A stretch of DNA of 64,000 nt from RDYJ01 sp034931405 (GTDB taxonomy: Bacteria > Cyanobacteriota > Cyanobacteriia > Cyanobacteriales > Nostocaceae), in NCBI RefSeq assembly GCF_034931405.1, contig NZ_JAYGHA010000029.1, positions 1 to 64,000 on the forward strand. Direction: 5' to 3'. The notes below the pieces were generated by a model. The model searched no databases, was not told the DNA's origin, and saw nothing but the letters and a program-made list of their open reading frames with translations. Both the position numbers and the translations under genes were made by a program. Of this stretch, positions 43,112-51,858 are shown in pieces. Every line of letters begins with the position of its first letter. Position 1 is the stretch's first letter.

Positions 43112-43515
43112 GACGCCTCTTGATTTATAAGGTTTTTATATCAAAGTAACTACCAGTAGCGGGGATTGGCAAGTCAGTTTTTGATGATGTTGCTGACAAA
43201 AAAGCCAACGCGACAAATTTCACGGTAGCTTTTTTGATGTTCAACTTCTGACTGCCGTTTTCTCCCCAGAAAAGATGATTGACAAGCTAATAGTTATGCC
43301 TAACGACAAAGGACACATTAGCGGTCAGGCGTGCTTTATGCCAACACGAAAACCCAGTTAGGGTAAAATTTCACAAAATAAAACCTCAGATATTTGTCTA
43401 TGGTTTTATAAACTGACAGCTATTTAAATTAATCCTACATTGATTTGGTGGTAATTGATAAGAGGTAATTTTGATTAAATTGATATTTTATGTTGATATC
43501 GGGGATCACCTAAAA
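43112..43515. other. Intergenic region
   Basis: 404 bp between two minus-strand genes. Contains AT-rich sequence and TTTTCGTGTTGGCAT-like text near 43340; no gene, RNA or clear hairpin seen. Confidence 0.4.
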
Positions 43516-44238
43516 CTACCATAATATCCTACTCGTTGCTACGATTAACAGGGGGTGAGAAGACCAAAGTAAGGCTATAAAAATGGCAACTCCCAAGTAA
43601 GCAGGACGGAGAAATTCATGCCATTGGAAAGATTGACGACCATCAATAATTGCTTGAAAGGGAATAATTGAAGTTCGCTGTTTGACGGCGGCAAAGGCTT
43701 CTCCATAGCGGTTACTTAAACGGCGATCGCCATGCCAAACTCCAAATAAGTGGTGTAGCACCAATCCTATTGAGGTAACAATGGTAAAGGTAGTACCTAG
43801 CCATAGAGAATGGGCAACACACCAAATTACCTGTCCCACCATTTGCGGATGCCGGGTTATCCGCATAATTCCTGTCTCGAAAAGATGGACTTGGGGCTTT
43901 TGAATAGCCGCAATTTCTAGTAGATTGAAGGTAGCAGGATATAAAAATAAAAACGAAATCGCCGATAGTATCCAAACTACTGCTTTTACTCCTGGTATGC
44001 CTTGCACTTGCCACAGTTGCCAGCCATCATAACGGTGATTAAAAAAGTAAGTAATTAATATCACTGCTAAGGGTAAGCTAATTAATGCAAACAAAATGCG
44101 ATAAAGTCTAGGTCCAATATATTTTTCTGCCCAAGGACGTAGAGCAGCACCCCCACTGTGGGCGATCGCAAAAGCTAACAGCAACCCCAGCATCACAAAA
44201 TGACTGGTGGTAAACCAAGGATTTGGCATCATAAACAC
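43516..44238 (-). CDS. NnrU family membrane protein (zeta-carotene isomerase-like)
   Basis: A 240-aa protein with about six membrane helices. Family marks: FVMLGLLLAFAIAHSGGAAL, YRILFALISLPLAVILITYF, GIMRITRHPQMVGQVIWC and HHLFGVWHGDRRL. Conserved His residues are candidate haem ligands as in the related plant enzyme Z-ISO (15-cis-zeta-carotene isomerase), a haem protein of carotenoid synthesis. Whether this copy has that activity is not clear from sequence. It is divergent from rbcR with about 220 bp between. Confidence 0.8.
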   Translation of the reverse strand: MFMMPNPWFTTSHFVMLGLLLAFAIAHSGGAALRPWAEKYIGPRLYRILFALISLPLAVILITYFFNHRYDGWQLWQVQGIPGVKAVVWILSAISFLFLYPATFNLLEIAAIQKPQVHLFETGIMRITRHPQMVGQVIWCVAHSLWLGTTFTIVTSIGLVLHHLFGVWHGDRRLSNRYGEAFAAVKQRTSIIPFQAIIDGRQSFQWHEFLRPAYLGVAIFIALLWSSHPLLIVATSRILW

Positions 44239-44459
44239 AACTCAATTCAAAATTCCAAATGAAAGCAGCTACTATTGGTAAGCATCTTGACTGTTAACAG
44301 ATTATACACAAGAAGATTTTTGTCAAGATGTTGTGGTAATGTCTTTTTCGGATCTAGCCTCTAAATGTTAACAATGCCATAAATCATGCCTAGTCCCAAA
44401 GCTATCTACATTGATTTATTTTTACAGATGCTCCTTTCCAAGTTTGTGGGTTAAGCCTT

Positions 44460-45473
44460 ATGTCTGACCTTCCTTTCACTTTAGATCAGTTACGCATTCT
44501 CAAAGCGATCGCCGCAGAAGGGAGCTTCAAACGCGCCGCTGATAGTCTTTACGTCTCCCAACCAGCAGTTAGTTTACAGGTGCAAAATCTGGAACGCCAG
44601 CTGGATGTCCCCTTATTTGACAGGGGAGGAAGACGCGCTCAATTAACCGAAGCAGGGCATCTACTCCTGAGCTATGGTGAAAAAATTCTCAGTCTGTGTC
44701 AAGAAACCTGTCGCGCCATTGAGGATTTACAAAATCTCCAAGGTGGGACTTTAATTGTCGGGGCTTCTCAAACTACCGGCACATATCTTTTACCGCGCAT
44801 GATTGGGATGTTTCGACAAAAATATCCCGATGTGGCAGTACAATTACACGTCCACTCTACCCGTCGTACCGCTTGGAGTGTGGCTAATGGACAAGTTGAT
44901 TTAGCAATCATCGGTGGGGAAATTCCCGGTGAATTGGCAGAATCTTTGGACATTGTTCCTTACGCTGAAGATGAACTGGCGCTGATTTTACCTACATTCC
45001 ATCCCTTTGCCAAACTTGATACCATTCAAAAAGAAGACCTATATAAATTACAATTCATTGCTCTTGACTCCCAATCTACTATCCGCAAAGTCATTGATCA
45101 GGTCTTAGCACGCTGTGAAATTGATACCAGGCGGTTTAAATTTGAAATGGAACTAAATTCCATTGAAGCAATTAAAAATGCTGTGCAATCTGGTTTAGGG
45201 GCTGCCTTTGTCTCTACTTCTGCGATCGCTAAAGAATTACAAATGGGTGTGCTACACCGTACTCCCATAGAAGGTGTGGTTGTTAAACGCACACTATGGC
45301 TGATTGTCAATCCCAATCGTTATCGTTCCAAAGCCGCAGAAGCCTTTAGTCAGGAAATTTTACCCCAGTTTGCTACCCCTGGATGGGATGGAGATACGTT
45401 AAAATTATCGCAAAAGAATCTAGTGGTAACTACTTTGGATGTAGCAATATCCACATCTTCTGACTTAGACTAA
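44460..45473 (+). CDS. RbcR-type LysR transcriptional regulator
   Basis: A 337-aa LysR regulator. Its N-terminal winged helix (TLDQLRILKAIAAEGSFKRA, ADSLYVSQPAVSLQVQNLER) and effector domain (GTLIVGASQTTGTYLLPRMI, GQVDLAIIGGEIPGELAE) match RbcR, the CbbR-like activator of RuBisCO and carbon-fixation genes in cyanobacteria and algae. I place it there from sequence and from the neighbouring nnrU and ndhF genes, as in related Nostocales. The C-terminal 25 residues (QKNLVVTTLDVAISTSSD) are variable. Effectors are probably 2-phosphoglycolate or RuBP-type metabolites. Confidence 0.88.
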   Translation: MSDLPFTLDQLRILKAIAAEGSFKRAADSLYVSQPAVSLQVQNLERQLDVPLFDRGGRRAQLTEAGHLLLSYGEKILSLCQETCRAIEDLQNLQGGTLIVGASQTTGTYLLPRMIGMFRQKYPDVAVQLHVHSTRRTAWSVANGQVDLAIIGGEIPGELAESLDIVPYAEDELALILPTFHPFAKLDTIQKEDLYKLQFIALDSQSTIRKVIDQVLARCEIDTRRFKFEMELNSIEAIKNAVQSGLGAAFVSTSAIAKELQMGVLHRTPIEGVVVKRTLWLIVNPNRYRSKAAEAFSQEILPQFATPGWDGDTLKLSQKNLVVTTLDVAISTSSDLD

Positions 45474-45582
45474 AATATTTTGTCAGTTGTAGGGGCGAAG
45501 CATTCGGAAAATAGTTTTTGGAAAAAACCGATAATTGATTGCTCTAATGCTTCTACCCTACGACTAATAACTAACATCCAAT

Positions 45583-46974
45583 ATGGAAGTATACTGCACT
45601 CGTCCCCACTGTCAGCGTCCACAAAACTACTTTAGTGATTTAGATGATACAAAAACACTAAAAACAGTAAAGCAAAAATACTGTACTAGCTGCGGTATGC
45701 CACTGATTTTGCGTGATCGATATTTACCAACTAAACTTTTAGGTCAGGGGGGATTTGGTGCTGCTTTTTTGACAATTGATCGTGATACACCTAAAATGCG
45801 TCAATGTGTAGTTAAGCAATTTCAACCAAGTGGCAATTTAACAGAAGAAGCTTTAGAAAAGGCCAGAATTCTCTTTACACAAGAAGCAGGTGTTTTAGAA
45901 GAAATAGGTAATGAACATCCGCAAATACCTAATTTATTTGCTTTCTTTCCGGTCACAGTTCAAAGTTTACAATCAGAACAACAAGACCAGTTTTTTTATT
46001 TAGTCCAAGAATATATTGATGGACAAACTCTAGAAGAAGAATTAATCCAAGAGGGAAAATTTTCGGAAATAGGAGTGACACAAATACTCACAGAAATTCT
46101 GCCAGTTCTCCAGTTTATCCATGACAAAGGTATTATTCACCGAGATATTAAACCCTCTAATATCATGCGTCGTCGAGATGGTAGACTATTTTTGCTAGAT
46201 TTTGGTGCAGTTAAGTTAATTACTAATGCGCCCTCTGGTTCTGTTTCTTCCACGGGAATTTATTCTATGGGATTTGCACCCCCAGAACAAATGTCAGGAA
46301 GTCAAGTTTTTCCATCTACAGATTTATATGCTTTAGCTGTTACTGTAATTACTTTACTAACAGGTCAGGAAGCCAGTAAACTTTTTGATGCCTACACAAA
46401 CGAGTGGAAATGGCGAACACAAGCCACTGTTAATGATCAACTAGCTAATATTTTAGACAAAATGCTGCTCCCAGCAGCCAATCAACGCTTTCAGTCAGCA
46501 GCAGAGGCGCTAGAAGCCTTTTTTCACCCTTCTTCTTCTCCCACAGTTTTACCTACCGCACAACCGCAACCAATACAACCGCAACCAATACAACCACCAC
46601 CACCAAAACCAATTCCATTACAACCAGCGTTTTCTACATGGGAATTATTAGCTGGTGCGGCTTTTAGCGGATTTGAGGGAGCATTAATAGCGATCGCCCT
46701 TTTCAGTTTACTCAAAAACCCTATTATTACTTTGGCTATTTCTGTGGTAATTTTGAGTGGTCTAATTTTTGCTCAAACCAAACGCTGGTTAGAAAAATTT
46801 GACTTATTAATTATCCCCACAATTAGTTTTTCAATTATATTTATAATCCCTTTTTTAAGAAGTGGTATTGTCATGCAGCAAGTGCTTATTTTTGCAGTTA
46901 CTTCTGCCTTAATTGCCATTGCAGTCACAACTATATTTCGTCTGATTTATAAATTGATATCTTCAATGATTTAA
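45583..46974 (+). CDS. Ser/Thr protein kinase with N-terminal zinc motif and C-terminal membrane helices
   Basis: A 463-aa Hanks-type kinase. It starts with a four-cysteine motif (CTRPHC and CTSC about 35 residues later), then a kinase domain of about 45-310: LLGQGGFGAAFLTIDRD, CVVKQF, IIHRDIKPSNIMRR, LLDFGAVKLI and GFAPPEQMSG. A Pro/Gln-rich linker (QPQPIQPQPIQPPPPKP) follows, then about four hydrophobic helices, so the kinase is tethered to the membrane. It is 31 bp upstream of a phosphate-binding-like protein gene, which suggests sensing of a periplasmic solute. Confidence 0.92.
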   Translation: MEVYCTRPHCQRPQNYFSDLDDTKTLKTVKQKYCTSCGMPLILRDRYLPTKLLGQGGFGAAFLTIDRDTPKMRQCVVKQFQPSGNLTEEALEKARILFTQEAGVLEEIGNEHPQIPNLFAFFPVTVQSLQSEQQDQFFYLVQEYIDGQTLEEELIQEGKFSEIGVTQILTEILPVLQFIHDKGIIHRDIKPSNIMRRRDGRLFLLDFGAVKLITNAPSGSVSSTGIYSMGFAPPEQMSGSQVFPSTDLYALAVTVITLLTGQEASKLFDAYTNEWKWRTQATVNDQLANILDKMLLPAANQRFQSAAEALEAFFHPSSSPTVLPTAQPQPIQPQPIQPPPPKPIPLQPAFSTWELLAGAAFSGFEGALIAIALFSLLKNPIITLAISVVILSGLIFAQTKRWLEKFDLLIIPTISFSIIFIIPFLRSGIVMQQVLIFAVTSALIAIAVTTIFRLIYKLISSMI

Positions 46975-47005
46975 CAAGCCTTCAGTAAAAGTGAAAAGTT
47001 GATTT

Positions 47006-48076
47006 ATGTCTCAAAAAAAAGAAACTTTGGTAATTTTATTGTCTCTGATTACTACTATTACTTTAATTTTTGGAGGACTATGGTTTTTAATGGAACGTTG
47101 GGCAAACATTAATAAAACTCAAGTTAGTAATACACCTACTTCTAGTAATTCTAATTCTGGCAATCCCAGTAATTTAAGTATTTCTAACGACTCTCCAAAT
47201 AATAATTGTAATGTACCCAATTTACCACAGGGAATATTTAATTACGGTGGCAGTACAACTTGGGCACCAATTAGAAAAGATGTCGATTCTGTATTATTAA
47301 ACATTTGCCCTCAGTTTGCTTTACGTTACACTCAACCCATCAATGACAAACCGGGTTCAGGAACAGGAATTACAATGTTGATAAATAATCAACTAGCTTT
47401 TTCTCAATCTTCTCGCTCAATTAAAGCCGAAGAAAATGTAAAAGCTCAACAAAAAGGATTTAGTCTCAAAGAAATTTCTGTGGCAATTGATGGCATAGTG
47501 ATCGCTGTTAACCCCCAACTCAATATCCCTGGTTTAACAGTTGATCAAATCAAAGATATTTACACAGGCAAAATTACCAACTGGAAAGATGTAGGTGGTG
47601 TAAATTTACCTATTCAAGCCCTATCTCGTACTCAAGAATCTGGTGGTACAGTAGAATTCTTTGTAGAAAATGTCCTCAATAAAGAAAACTTTGGCAACAA
47701 TGTTATTTACATGGGGACAACAACAGAAGCCATCAGAAAAATAGCCACAACACCAGGAGGAATTTATTACGCTTCTGCTCCAGAAATTGTCCCCCAATGT
47801 ACTATTAAATCCTTACCAGTAGGGCGTAAAAAAGGAGAATTTATAGCACCATATCAACAACCTTCTGTACCGAAATCCGAATGCCCCAGCAAGCGTAATC
47901 AGTTGAATGTCGAAGATTTACGCAATGGCAATTATCCCATTACTCGCAATTTATTTGTGATTGTCAAACAAAATAGTCAAACAGATCAACAGGCAGGAGA
48001 AGCTTATGCAAATTGGTTATTAACATCTCCAGGTCAAGAATTGATTGAAAAAGCAGGATTCATTAGAATTAAATAG
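47006..48076 (+). CDS. PstS-like substrate-binding protein with membrane anchor
   Basis: A 356-aa protein. One N-terminal helix (LVILLSLITTITLIFGGLWF) anchors it in the cytoplasmic membrane. A Ser/Asn-rich linker is followed by a PBP-type domain: FNYGGSTTWAPIRKDVDSVL, KPGSGTGITMLINNQLAFSQ, SSRSIKAEE, DGIVIAVNPQLNIPGLTVDQ and YTGKITNWKDVGGVNLP. These are the phosphate-binding residues of PstS-like proteins, and SRTQESGGT is the second ligand loop. It follows the kinase with a 31-bp gap. A broken paralog lies downstream. A signalling role with the kinase is inferred. Confidence 0.88.
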   Translation: MSQKKETLVILLSLITTITLIFGGLWFLMERWANINKTQVSNTPTSSNSNSGNPSNLSISNDSPNNNCNVPNLPQGIFNYGGSTTWAPIRKDVDSVLLNICPQFALRYTQPINDKPGSGTGITMLINNQLAFSQSSRSIKAEENVKAQQKGFSLKEISVAIDGIVIAVNPQLNIPGLTVDQIKDIYTGKITNWKDVGGVNLPIQALSRTQESGGTVEFFVENVLNKENFGNNVIYMGTTTEAIRKIATTPGGIYYASAPEIVPQCTIKSLPVGRKKGEFIAPYQQPSVPKSECPSKRNQLNVEDLRNGNYPITRNLFVIVKQNSQTDQQAGEAYANWLLTSPGQELIEKAGFIRIK

Positions 48077-48119
48077 TTTATTAAATAGTTTAGTTAATCA
48101 CACCGTACTCAAAACAATC

Positions 48120-48707
48120 ATGGAAAAACCAGCTAATTCTCAATATCCAATTCATCCCTTATTGAAACAACGTTGGAGTCCTTTAGCATTTTCAAATAAA
48201 CCCATTGCCGCAGAAACGGTTTACAGTTTATTAGAAGCTGCTCGTTGGACAGCATCTTGTTTTAATGAACAACCTTGGCACTTTATTGTTGCTACTCAGG
48301 AAAACCCAGAAGAATTTAGCAAGTTACTAAGTTGTTTAGTCGAAGCAAATCAAGTATGGGCGAAAAATGCCCCGGTGCTGATGATATCCGTAGTCAAGCT
48401 TAATTTTGAGAAAAATGGCAATCCAAACCGTCATGCTTTTTATGATGTGGGAGCAGCAGTTTGTAGTCTGACTACTCAGGCTACCTCCTTGGGTTTATAT
48501 GTTCACCAAATGGCAGGATTTGACGTAGATAAGACACGAGAAATATACAACATTCCACAGGGGTATGAACCAATAACAGCGATCGCCATCGGTTATCCAG
48601 GTGATCCCCAAACCTTACCTGAACAATACCAACAGCGCGAATTTGCACCACGCCAACGCAAACCACAAGCAAGTTTTGTATTTACTGGCAATTGGGAAAA
48701 AAGTTAA
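48120..48707 (+). CDS. Nitroreductase family protein
   Basis: A 195-aa flavin-dependent nitroreductase-fold protein. Start chosen at the Met at 48120 (MEKPANSQYPIHPLLKQRWS). FMN-binding marks are RWSPLAFSNK, LLEAARWTASCFNEQPWHFI, YDVGAAVCSLTTQATSLGLY and AIGYPGDP. It lies 43 bp after the substrate-binding protein stop. Reaction and substrate cannot be read. A hairpin repeat follows. Confidence 0.9.
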   Translation: MEKPANSQYPIHPLLKQRWSPLAFSNKPIAAETVYSLLEAARWTASCFNEQPWHFIVATQENPEEFSKLLSCLVEANQVWAKNAPVLMISVVKLNFEKNGNPNRHAFYDVGAAVCSLTTQATSLGLYVHQMAGFDVDKTREIYNIPQGYEPITAIAIGYPGDPQTLPEQYQQREFAPRQRKPQASFVFTGNWEKS

Positions 48708-48746
48708 AAGAATGCAGAATTTAGAATTTAGAATTTAGAATTACGT

Positions 48747-48800
48747 TTTGCAACGGGGATTTTACCCCGACGCAAAACCCCCTGCTTCTATAAGCAGGGG
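48747..48800 (+). terminator. Two hairpins after nitroreductase gene
   Basis: TTTTGCAACGGGG pairs with CCCCGACGCAAAA around ATTTTA, and CCCCTGCTT pairs with AAGCAGGGG (48779-48787 with 48792-48800). A short T run (CTTTAAC) is present. They probably terminate the nitroreductase transcript. Confidence 0.6.
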
Positions 48801-48922
48801 ACTTTAACACCCAAAGTTGATAACAAAAAAATTAACATCAAGCCGCGCTCCTGACTCCTAACTCCTGCCTACTTTTATGAGAATGTGTGCGAAAAAAATT
48901 AATACTTACTAATAATCAATAT

Positions 48923-49536
48923 AGGCAAGATCCAGAATTGGAACCAGTTCGATGGCCCCAATTTGTCGATCAAGCCGTATTCTCGTCGTATCAGTGATGG
49001 CGGCACAGTTCAACTTTTTGTCCAAGACATTTTGGGCGGTCAAGCTTTCAACCCTTACCTTTGGGACGAACGGCAAGGTGTACATTGCTCCTGATCACGA
49101 ACCATTTATTTTCCCTAATTAGGGTTTGCTGAGAAAGTCTTTCCGTGAGGGCAGGGAACAGGGAACAGGGAACAGGGAACAGTTTCAAGAGTTGGATGGG
49201 AGCGATTTTTCCTTTGAGTAGCAATTAAATGCAAGGTTTTTAAGTTTCCACCTCGTAAAAGCTTGCACTTTTTTTTACTTGAAAACGGCTTAAACCCTTT
49301 ACCCGTAATCTTTTCATGTTTATTCAGCAAGCCCTAATTAATGTCCTGGTAAACGTAACTAATTGAACATTAAGGCTTTTCAATCAGGAAAATACCCGAT
49401 TACCCGAAATCTGTTTGTGGTGGTCAAACAGATTGGTCAAACTGAGGAGCAAGCCAGTGTGGCTGATGCTAACTTACTGCTAACAGAGCAGGTACAGGAA
49501 CTAAGGACCCAGACTGGGTTTGTTAAAATCCGCTGA
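48923..49536 (+). pseudogene. Decayed PstS-like substrate-binding protein gene
   Basis: The first part reads KIQNWNQFDGPNLSIKPYSR then RISDGGTVQLFVQDILGGQ and aligns to GKITNWKDVGGVNLP and SGGTVEFFVENVLN of the intact gene at 47006. After the MITE the last part reads FQSGKYPITRNLFVVVKQIG then QTEEQASVADANLLLTEQVQ and TQTGFVKIR, matching the intact end NGNYPITRNLFVIVKQNSQT. Stops, missing middle segments and a MITE make it non-functional. It is a diverged paralog, not a fresh duplicate. Confidence 0.85.
49121..49335. mobile_element. 215-bp MITE with AGGG(T/C)TTGCTGA ends
   Basis: Ends AGGGTTTGCTGA (49121-49132) and TCAGCAAGCCCT (49324-49335) are inverted repeats with one mismatch. The flanks are both AATT/TTA-like. 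The element carries four copies of AGGGAAC (49153-49180). It has no transposase and interrupts the decayed substrate-binding gene. The end sequence resembles that of IS4/IS5-type elements of cyanobacteria. Confidence 0.75.
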
Positions 49537-49608
49537 CACCTGCTAGTCATAACTTGGAAAATACCAAAAACCAACTTACACATTTCACAGTGGCTTTGTG
49601 AGTGTGTT

Positions 49609-50358
49609 TTAATTGGCTCTGTTAATTGACTCTGCTGGCAAGCAAATCAAATTATCCCCTTGGGTAAGAATCAGTCCACGTTGGCGCAATTTACCCATCA
49701 AGCGGGTAACGGTGACGCGAGTAGAACCAATGGCGCTACCAATTTGGGCATGAGTAAGAGGGAAGGGCAGGCAATAGCCGCGAATTACATCGGGATCGGT
49801 TTCGCTCATTGACGGCTCTCCATACTCCTCAATCAACAAGGTGAGAAATCCTAGAAGTCGGTCAATTGTGCGTCTTTGTCCCAAAGCACTGAGCCACAAA
49901 AGCTTGCGCTGATGTTGATATCTAAAAGCATCCATTACTTCACGACGGAAGTGAGGCCAGTTATCCAAATCATGCCAGTACATCCATAGCACCGCAGTTT
50001 GGTCAACATGAGCGTAGGCTTGGAGTGTAAACGGGGACTGAGCGACAATTTCAAATGGCTGTCCTGCTCCCACAAAACCCAAAAAGGCTTCTTCAGGGGT
50101 TCTGTTGATGCGTCGAGATGTTAGCTGGCTGGCAGTAGCACTTACCTGGGCTGTTCCTACCATGCGGATTGCACCTCGCTGCACTAAATATAGCAATCCG
50201 GGTCTGGCGGGAATGCGCTCATCTTTGCTGAAGGTGCGGCAGCGGTAGTGTTCTTGAGCCCAATCAAGAATTCGTTGCCAAGTTAAGAAAGGCCGTGATG
50301 CCTCGGAAAAGGAGGATTGAGATTGCATAGGTAACAAAGAGCGTTCGGCTGAAGACAA
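49609..50358 (-). CDS. CRP/FNR family regulator of NtcA type
   Basis: A 249-aa transcription factor. The N-terminal cNMP-like beta barrel lacks the classical cyclic nucleotide site (GLLYLVQRGAIRMVGTAQVS, FLGFVGAGQPFEIVAQSP). The C-terminal helix-turn-helix (FPLTHAQIGSAIGSTRVTVT, RLMGKLRQRGLI) carries the IGSTRVTVTRL recognition helix that is also in NtcA, so the binding site could be GTA-N8-TAC-like. It is longer than NtcA (223 aa) with a different N-terminal extension; I do not assign it as ntcA. Monocistronic, with a possible promoter in the 50359-50639 gap. Confidence 0.88.
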   Translation of the reverse strand: MSSAERSLLPMQSQSSFSEASRPFLTWQRILDWAQEHYRCRTFSKDERIPARPGLLYLVQRGAIRMVGTAQVSATASQLTSRRINRTPEEAFLGFVGAGQPFEIVAQSPFTLQAYAHVDQTAVLWMYWHDLDNWPHFRREVMDAFRYQHQRKLLWLSALGQRRTIDRLLGFLTLLIEEYGEPSMSETDPDVIRGYCLPFPLTHAQIGSAIGSTRVTVTRLMGKLRQRGLILTQGDNLICLPAESINRAN

Positions 50359-50702
50359 AGACTAAATAAAAAGGTGCAAGGAGTGTCTTTGTGTTAACAG
50401 GGTAGGCTTAACGCCCTACAGCGTCAGCCATCCAAAGTGTAGAAAGCAAATATTGCCCTCTACTCTTTTGTTATACTTCTTACTGTACAATGAGGGTAGT
50501 AAAGTTTACTAATTATTCATCGATTATTCATGAAATTTTATCCTACTCTCATTTTTCTTTACTTAGACTAAACTTCTATCTAAAGGTGGATGGAACAGGA
50601 TAAAATCGTGATAACCGTAAAAGTTTCCTAAATAACTACGTGCATCATTGGCTACTTTTTAAGAAGTATACCTCAATTAAACTTTTAGTATATATCCATT
50701 TA
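50359..50702. other. Divergent promoter region
   Basis: 344 bp between the CRP-type regulator and the DALR gene. Several GTA/TAC half sites are present but no perfect GTA-N8-TAC was verified. The codons before the DALR Met at 50703 may be untranslated. Confidence 0.4.
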
Positions 50703-51524
50703 ATGAATTTCCTCAGTGTTTCTACCAATGATGAGAAAATTCTATGGATAAAAAAGGGGAAAGTGCCTCTATACCAAGATACAGATAGTCAAAAAATTTT
50801 ATATATCTCTAGTGTAGTTTTGCAAATTTCCGCATCTGATCATTCTAATGTGCATGATATCGCCGGGCAAATAGCTGCTCATTTTTCAGCAACTTACGGC
50901 GAAATTTTGAGCGTTAAAATTGTTTCTCCAGCTTGGATTCATCTAGAACTAACTGATCCTGCTTTAGCGGATTGGTTACACTGTCTGACAACCACAGGAA
51001 CAAGATTAGAGGAAACTGGGGAAATAAATCAAGTCAAAAATCAAAAGTCAACAGTCAAAATTAGGAAACAGGGAAGTAGTAAATCTTTCTTGACAATTCA
51101 ATATGCTCACGCCCGCTGCTGTTCATTATTGAGATTAGCTGATCGTGAGGGATTGATTCAACTTCTAGATAGTAGTACTGCAGTTCTAGGTTTGCGGTCT
51201 GCTCAACCTATACCTTGGCTGGACTGTAATCAAAAACTACGTCTTCATCAACCAGATGAGGTTCGTCTGATTCACCAACTAGTAAAAATGGTAGACGATT
51301 TGGTATTTACTGATTCTAACAGTTCAGTTAACTGGGAAACAGCAGCACTGAAATTGAGCGCAGCTTTTGACAACTTCTGGTGTAACTGTCGAATCTGGGG
51401 GGAAGTGAAAATTAATTCATGGGAATTGGCACAGGCTAGACTGGGATTGCTGATAGCTACTCAGTTGGTATTAAGGTCGGTTTTAGAAACGAAATTAGGG
51501 GTTTTTGCGCCTCTGGAGTTATGA
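50703..51524 (+). CDS. Stand-alone DALR anticodon-binding domain protein
   Basis: A 273-aa protein. I chose the Met at 50703 (MNFLSVSTNDEKILWIKKGK); the frame extends upstream to 50640. The C-terminal part (SFLTIQYAHARCCSLLRLAD, RLIHQLVKMVDDLVFTD, FDNFWCNCRIWGE, LAQARLGLLIATQLVLRSVL) is the DALR domain that binds tRNA anticodons in arginyl-tRNA synthetase. There is no catalytic aminoacylation domain. Such stand-alone proteins occur in cyanobacteria; a role in tRNA binding is inferred. Confidence 0.82.
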   Translation: MNFLSVSTNDEKILWIKKGKVPLYQDTDSQKILYISSVVLQISASDHSNVHDIAGQIAAHFSATYGEILSVKIVSPAWIHLELTDPALADWLHCLTTTGTRLEETGEINQVKNQKSTVKIRKQGSSKSFLTIQYAHARCCSLLRLADREGLIQLLDSSTAVLGLRSAQPIPWLDCNQKLRLHQPDEVRLIHQLVKMVDDLVFTDSNSSVNWETAALKLSAAFDNFWCNCRIWGEVKINSWELAQARLGLLIATQLVLRSVLETKLGVFAPLEL

Positions 51525-51626
51525 TTAAGTTGTTTTTATCCAGGGGAAGTGAGAAAATATGACTGTGGCTATTGACGCAGTTAATATCCTGGGTTATATT
51601 ATCTGATGTGTGAGGAGCGAACCAGC

Positions 51627-51667
51627 AAGGACACCGAGACGAAACACGGCCAGTCGTCGGTGTCCTT
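51627..51667 (+). terminator. Rho-independent terminator
   Basis: AAGGACACCGA pairs with TCGGTGTCCTT (51657-51667), with further inner pairing (GAC/GTC), and ends in TTTC. It is an 11-bp perfect GC-rich stem 100 bp after the DALR gene. Confidence 0.75.
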
Positions 51668-51691
51668 TCTGATGTCTAGAATTTGTTTAAA

Positions 51692-51858
51692 TTGACATAC
51701 TTCCCGCCCTAAAAGTGCGGGGATTCTGGGTTCAAACAACAGTTGCAGGTATAGCCCGTCTTACACTATCTCGCCCAACAGACAATGCCCTGCCTGTTTG
51801 TACTATTCTATCAAAAAATCGCCCTAGAAGGGCGAGGAACCTCAAACCCATGTTTTTG
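51692..51858 (-). mobile_element. 167-bp IS200/IS605-like non-autonomous element, copy B
   Basis: The reverse complement begins CAAAAACATGGGTTTGAGG, has the hairpin CGCCCTTCTAGGGCG at the left end and ends GGGCGGGAAGTATGTCAA. Length equals copy A at 3995-4161. The base next to the left end is TTAA. It sits right at the 3' end of the HAD gene (stop at 51859). Confidence 0.75.

Larger units (their letters stand above)
48708..49608. other. 901-bp region with broken paralog and MITE
   Basis: No intact gene. It contains GAATTTA heptamers (48715-48742), two hairpins (48747-48800), a decayed PstS-like gene (48923-49536) and a MITE (49121-49335) inserted in it. Confidence 0.7.
51525..51858. other. 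Intergenic region with terminator and mobile element
   Basis: 334 bp. Contains a long GC-rich hairpin (51627-51667) after the DALR gene and the inverted copy of the 167-bp IS200/IS605-like element (51692-51858), which ends at the stop codon of the downstream HAD gene. Confidence 0.6.

Noticed and set aside
49115..49330. 71-codon frame inside the MITE
   Set aside because: It matches the MITE borders and its sequence includes the translated AGGGAAC repeat; no sign of a real protein.
51600..51670. CTCCTCACAC text on the minus strand, as in the sRNA Yfr1
   Set aside because: Ten bases match the Yfr1 core, but the 3' terminator hairpin of Yfr1 is missing on that strand and the long hairpin is better explained as a plus-strand terminator of the DALR gene.
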